From the NCBI GenBank assembly GCA_964490435.1, contig CAZBCF010000013.1:1-33767 (forward strand): a stretch of DNA of 33,767 nucleotides, read 5' to 3'. Position 1 is the stretch's first letter. The number at the start of each line of letters is the position of its first letter. The notes below the pieces were generated by a model. That model saw nothing but the letters and a program-made list of their open reading frames with translations. It had not been told where the DNA came from and did no database searches. This document shows, one piece after another, positions 30,861 to 33,767 of the stretch. A program made the position numbers and the translations under genes. The DNA is from IMCC26077 sp964490435. Lineage in GTDB: Bacteria; Actinomycetota; Actinomycetes; Nanopelagicales; Nanopelagicaceae.

Positions 30861-31793
30861 TTATTTAGTTTCTGCTGTTGCTCGCCTCTCAGAGACAGAA
30901 TACAACGCAATCGATGCAGCAACGCTCGCGTTCAAGGATTCTATCGATGATGACATGGGTATCGAAACCACTAGGTCGCAACTTTCGCGAACCAAGCGCG
31001 AAAGCCCTTTACCCTCCCCGCCGATGACGATCATGAGCGGTTCATCTGCAACCGCCATCTCAGAGAGGGCTACCGAACCGCCAGCATCAAGTCCGATAAC
31101 GAAATACCCCTCGCTCTGTAGATCGTGAATCGTCGCGGTCATGTTCTTAATCTCTACGACTGGGGTCCGGGCTGCCGCACCTGCAGAAGCCTTCCACGCA
31201 ACAGCCGTCATCCCGGCAGCGCGACGGTCAGGGATGACCACCGCATCGGCACCAAAAGCACAAGCGCTACGGATGATCGCACCAAGATTACGTGGATCAG
31301 TCACGCCATCGAGCGCGATGAGAAGTGGTACTCCCGAAATCTTCTTGATGACTTGTTCTAGGGTCTGGAATTTATATGGTGCGACCTTTAACGCGACTCC
31401 TTGATGAGCCGGGTATGGGTCGAGTTCTTTCCGGTTGACTTCAGTGACTTCGATGCGAGCCGCACGAGCAAGTTCGAGTATCTCGGTGACACGTTCATCG
31501 ATATCAATGCCGCGAGCCACCATTACACGCTTGATGGCAACACCTGCGCGCAACGCTTCGACAACTGGATTACGGCCGACGATGACATCATCCTGAACTT
31601 CGTAGTCGCGCTGCTCGCGAGAATCTTTAGCGCGCCGCGATGACGTCTTGCCGCTCTTTGGCGCACTAGCCGCAGCGGCTTTGCGCTTTGCGGCAGGGTG
31701 ATAAGGACGATCAACTGCCTTCGGCGTTGGCCCCTTTCCAGATAGGCGACGTTTGTTATTGCCACCAGAACCAGGTTTCTTGCGCTGCGCCAT
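30861..31793 (-). CDS. rlmB: 23S rRNA (guanosine-2'-O-)-methyltransferase RlmB-like SpoU protein
   Basis: 310-aa SPOUT-class methyltransferase. RlmB of E. coli methylates G2251 of 23S rRNA; this protein is assigned by similarity. Seen: a basic, Lys/Arg/Ala-rich N-terminal extension (about 1-75), a substrate-binding domain (VIVGRNPVVEALRAG), then the SpoU trefoil-knot motifs: motif 1 DPRNLGAIIRSACAFG, motif 2 IGGEGKGLSRLV and motif 3 IPMSSSIESLNASVAASIAL with the AdoMet-binding knot. Its ATG overlaps the cysS stop (TAATG), and GGAG 6 nt upstream sets that ATG at 31791-31793 as the start. An upstream GTG at 31805 is part of the ribosome site itself. Typical actinobacterial cysS-rlmB pairing. 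Confidence 0.93.
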   Translation of the reverse strand: MAQRKKPGSGGNNKRRLSGKGPTPKAVDRPYHPAAKRKAAAASAPKSGKTSSRRAKDSREQRDYEVQDDVIVGRNPVVEALRAGVAIKRVMVARGIDIDERVTEILELARAARIEVTEVNRKELDPYPAHQGVALKVAPYKFQTLEQVIKKISGVPLLIALDGVTDPRNLGAIIRSACAFGADAVVIPDRRAAGMTAVAWKASAGAAARTPVVEIKNMTATIHDLQSEGYFVIGLDAGGSVALSEMAVADEPLMIVIGGEGKGLSRLVRESCDLVVSIPMSSSIESLNASVAASIALYSVSERRATAETK

Positions 31794-33178
31794 TATCTGC
31801 TCCACCTTGGTCCATCGGGGGTATCTTCAATCGTAAGGCCGAGCGCCGTAATGCGATCACGAATTCGATCTGCACTGGCAAAATCTCGACGGGTGCGCGC
31901 CTCTTCACGCTCATCAAGAAGGGTCTGCACTAATCCAGAAACCACTTCAGTCAGACCGGCATCGTTGGCGTTCCACGCATTATCCCAAGGATCACATCCG
32001 AGTACTGAAAGCGCTCCCCGAACCTGTGCGGCCTTCACTTCTAGAGTCTTAACATCCTTTGCAGTTAATGCGTTATTTCCATCGCGTACCAATTCTGAGA
32101 TGACAGCGAGCGCGGCGGGAACTGCCAAGTCATCATTCATGGTCTTCGCAAAATCATCATCGATTGAGATGTTTGGTGTCTTACCTAACTGATTTGCAGC
32201 GCGTTTCAAGAAGCTTTCAACACGACGGAAATTGACTGCAGATTCATCGAGTGCTTCAGGAGAGTATTCCAACATCGAGCGATAATGCGCACTTCCGAGA
32301 TACCAGCGAAGTTCGATACCGCGCACACGCTTTAATAGTTCGTAGATGCGCAAGGTATTTCCCAAAGACTTACTCATCTTCTCGCCGGCAGTAGTGACCC
32401 ATGCGTTATGCAACCAACGCTGCGCGAAAGGAAATCCAGCGCCTTGCGATTGGGCGATTTCATTCTCATGATGAGGGAAGATCAGATCCAATCCACCAGC
32501 GTGGATATCGAACTTCTCGCCAAGATAGGCATGTGCCATCGCCGAGCATTCGATATGCCACCCTGGGCGGCCAGCACCCCATGGCGTCGGCCAAGCAGGT
32601 TCTCCAGGTTTCGCACCTTTCCACAACGCAAAGTCCTGAGGATTCCTCTTAATACTCTCCTCGCCATCTGTTGATTGCAGATCATCAAGTTTTTGCCCAG
32701 AGAGCCTCAGATATGAGTCAAGCGAACGCACATCAAGATAGACATCGTGAACAGCACCATTTGCAACTGGATAGGCCTTACCCCGTTCGATTAACCGCGA
32801 TATTAATTTGATCATCTGAGTGATGTGGCCAGTTGCTCGAGGTTCATACGTTGGTGGCAGCACATTTAATTCTGCGTAGGCAGCGGTGAACACTCGCTCA
32901 TACTTCTGTGCCAATGCCCACCAGGGCATCTCTTCGTGGATCGCGTTATGCAAGATCTTGTCATCAATATCAGTGACATTTCGAATGAATGTGACGTCAT
33001 ATCCGGTTGCAATCAACCAGCGACGCAAGATGTCGAAGTTGATGCCGCTACGGATGTGGCCGATGTGTGGTGGAGCCTGCACTGTTGCGCCACATAAGTA
33101 GATGCCTACCTTGCCCTCTATTAGTGGTGTGAAGGGTGAGATTTCGCGAGTAAGCGTGTTGTAAAGATGCAGGCTCAT
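31793..33178 (-). CDS. cysS: Cysteine-tRNA ligase
   Basis: Class I aminoacyl-tRNA synthetase that charges tRNA-Cys. 461 aa. Seen: the HIGH signature PPHIGH (36-41), KMSKS at 267-271, zinc ligands C29, C211, H236 and E240 matching the E. coli ligands in spacing, RNVTDIDDKI (66-75), and a C-terminal helical anticodon domain. The start ATG at 33176-33178 overlaps the ispF stop by 4 nt (ATGA). Because cysS is also called an ancestral paralogue of mshC, the length and KMSKS motif were checked: the full C-terminal domain supports cysS rather than mshC. Confidence 0.97.
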   Translation of the reverse strand: MSLHLYNTLTREISPFTPLIEGKVGIYLCGATVQAPPHIGHIRSGINFDILRRWLIATGYDVTFIRNVTDIDDKILHNAIHEEMPWWALAQKYERVFTAAYAELNVLPPTYEPRATGHITQMIKLISRLIERGKAYPVANGAVHDVYLDVRSLDSYLRLSGQKLDDLQSTDGEESIKRNPQDFALWKGAKPGEPAWPTPWGAGRPGWHIECSAMAHAYLGEKFDIHAGGLDLIFPHHENEIAQSQGAGFPFAQRWLHNAWVTTAGEKMSKSLGNTLRIYELLKRVRGIELRWYLGSAHYRSMLEYSPEALDESAVNFRRVESFLKRAANQLGKTPNISIDDDFAKTMNDDLAVPAALAVISELVRDGNNALTAKDVKTLEVKAAQVRGALSVLGCDPWDNAWNANDAGLTEVVSGLVQTLLDEREEARTRRDFASADRIRDRITALGLTIEDTPDGPRWSR

Positions 33179-33651
33179 GCTCGAGCGCCTATAAGAGCAG
33201 TTGCGATGGCTGCGATGCCCTCACCATTGCCTGTGAAACCCAACCCATCAGTGGTAGTCGCGCTTAACGAGACATTTGCACCACCGAGTGCGGCAGAGAG
33301 CGCAGCCTCGGCGGCGCTCCTACGTGCTGAGATCTTTGGACGATTTCCGATGATCTGCACCGCAACGTTCTGAATCTCGTATCCGGCAGCGCTTAGTCGT
33401 GCCGCGACCTCGCTGAGCAGTGTGACTCCGCTCGCTCCCGCCCACTGCGGATCGGAGGTACCAAAGACCGAGCCCAGATCACCAAGATGTGCGGCAGACA
33501 AGAGCGCATCGCAGATTGCGTGTGCAGCAACATCGCCATCAGAGTGTCCTTCGATTCCGATCTCATCAGGCCACGTCAAACCGGCAAGGTGCATCGGTTT
33601 TGCAGTTGAGAACTTATGTGCATCGAAACCTATCCCAGTAGCGAACTTCAT
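33175..33651 (-). CDS. ispF: 2-C-methyl-D-erythritol 2,4-cyclodiphosphate synthase IspF
   Basis: Fifth step of the MEP isoprenoid pathway, a trimeric zinc enzyme. 158 aa. Seen: metal ligands D10 and H12 (GIGFDAHKF) and H44 (GDVAAHAICDALLSA), HSDGDV at 36-41, LGDLGSVF, and the CDP-binding TTTDGLGFTGNGEGIAA loop. The ATG at 33649-33651 is chosen because it overlaps the ispD stop (ATGA); a longer in-frame start would lie inside ispD. It is followed by cysS with a 4-nt overlap. ispD-ispF-cysS-rlmB is the usual actinobacterial order. Confidence 0.97.
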   Translation of the reverse strand: MKFATGIGFDAHKFSTAKPMHLAGLTWPDEIGIEGHSDGDVAAHAICDALLSAAHLGDLGSVFGTSDPQWAGASGVTLLSEVAARLSAAGYEIQNVAVQIIGNRPKISARRSAAEAALSAALGGANVSLSATTTDGLGFTGNGEGIAAIATALIGARA

Positions 33652-33767
33652 GGTTGCCCTACTAGTTCTCGCGCCCAAAGTAGATCATCAAGAGTCGTGA
33701 TTTTTCGCGCAAGTAAATCGCCTTCGATGACTTTTACACGGATACCTAATTCTGCAACGAGCGCAGC
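33648..33767 (-). CDS. ispD: IspD C-terminus, 5' part beyond window edge
   Basis: The last 39 residues of 2-C-methyl-D-erythritol 4-phosphate cytidylyltransferase. Seen: IRVKVIEGDLLARKITTLDDLLWARELV, matching the conserved C-terminal pattern of GDxxxxKITxxxDL of IspD, and a TGA stop at 33648-33650 overlapping the ispF ATG. Most of the protein, including the nucleotide-binding region, is outside the window. Identity relies on this short end and on the position before ispF. Confidence 0.82.
   Translation of the reverse strand, partial: AALVAELGIRVKVIEGDLLARKITTLDDLLWARELVGQP

Noticed and set aside
1..33767. CRISPR array, insertion sequence, integrase, toxin-antitoxin pair or prophage remnants
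   Set aside because: No regularly spaced repeats, transposase or integrase motifs, or paired small genes of that type were found on either strand.

Overview
The window reads as a compact chromosomal stretch from a medium-GC actinobacterium. The lineage markers are DUF3263, DUF3027, a long Csp-like protein, a solo groEL with its own CIRCE box, the ispD-ispF-cysS-rlmB order, and many TANNNT -10 boxes 6-7 nt before start codons. Gene density is very high and convergent genes overlap, which suggests a streamlined freshwater lineage of the Nanopelagicales (acI) type. That placement is inference. Two runs of exactly 100 N, each flanked by identical 55-bp sequences, mark it as a scaffolded draft or metagenome assembly.

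Layout. 1-9.8 kb: typA (minus, cut by the left edge), a Gfo/Idh/MocA oxidoreductase, ychF, rmuC with a small membrane protein, ispH, xseA-xseB and a class I fumarase. 9.8-13.3 kb: a secreted lytic-transglycosylase-like protein, an MFS exporter with a terminator, a 63-aa membrane protein, a cold-shock-domain protein and DUF3027. 13.4-18.3 kb: groEL under CIRCE control, DUF3263, an NmrA/DUF2867 fusion and a type II NADH dehydrogenase. 18.2-20.9 kb (minus): threonine aldolase, patatin-like phospholipase (interrupted by gap 1) and a DinB-fold protein, probably one operon. 20.9-26.4 kb (minus): a carbohydrate uptake and oxidation operon (lipoprotein, two permeases, SDR, Zn-alcohol dehydrogenase, GNAT) without its ATPase. 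26.5 kb: tRNA-Thr(UGU). 26.7-28.6 kb: a 639-aa secreted coiled-coil/repeat protein that I do not recognise. 28.8-33.8 kb (minus): ispD (cut by the right edge), ispF, cysS, rlmB, an SGNH hydrolase and a mandelate-racemase-like enolase-superfamily enzyme, very tightly packed.

How it works together. ispH, ispD and ispF belong to the MEP isoprenoid pathway. The fumarase and NDH-2 serve the TCA cycle and respiration. The ABC operon couples sugar or polyol import to two NAD(P)-dependent oxidations. The most consistent non-coding signal is promoter architecture: about ten genes look leaderless, and three divergent gene pairs appear to share near-palindromic -10 elements built around CTAGA(C/T)T. No gene-free stretch exceeds 300 bp. 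The longest is 10440-10657. I found no CRISPR array, insertion sequence, prophage or defence island. The best candidates for something undescribed are the repeat protein at 26696-28615 and the overlapping bidirectional -10 elements.
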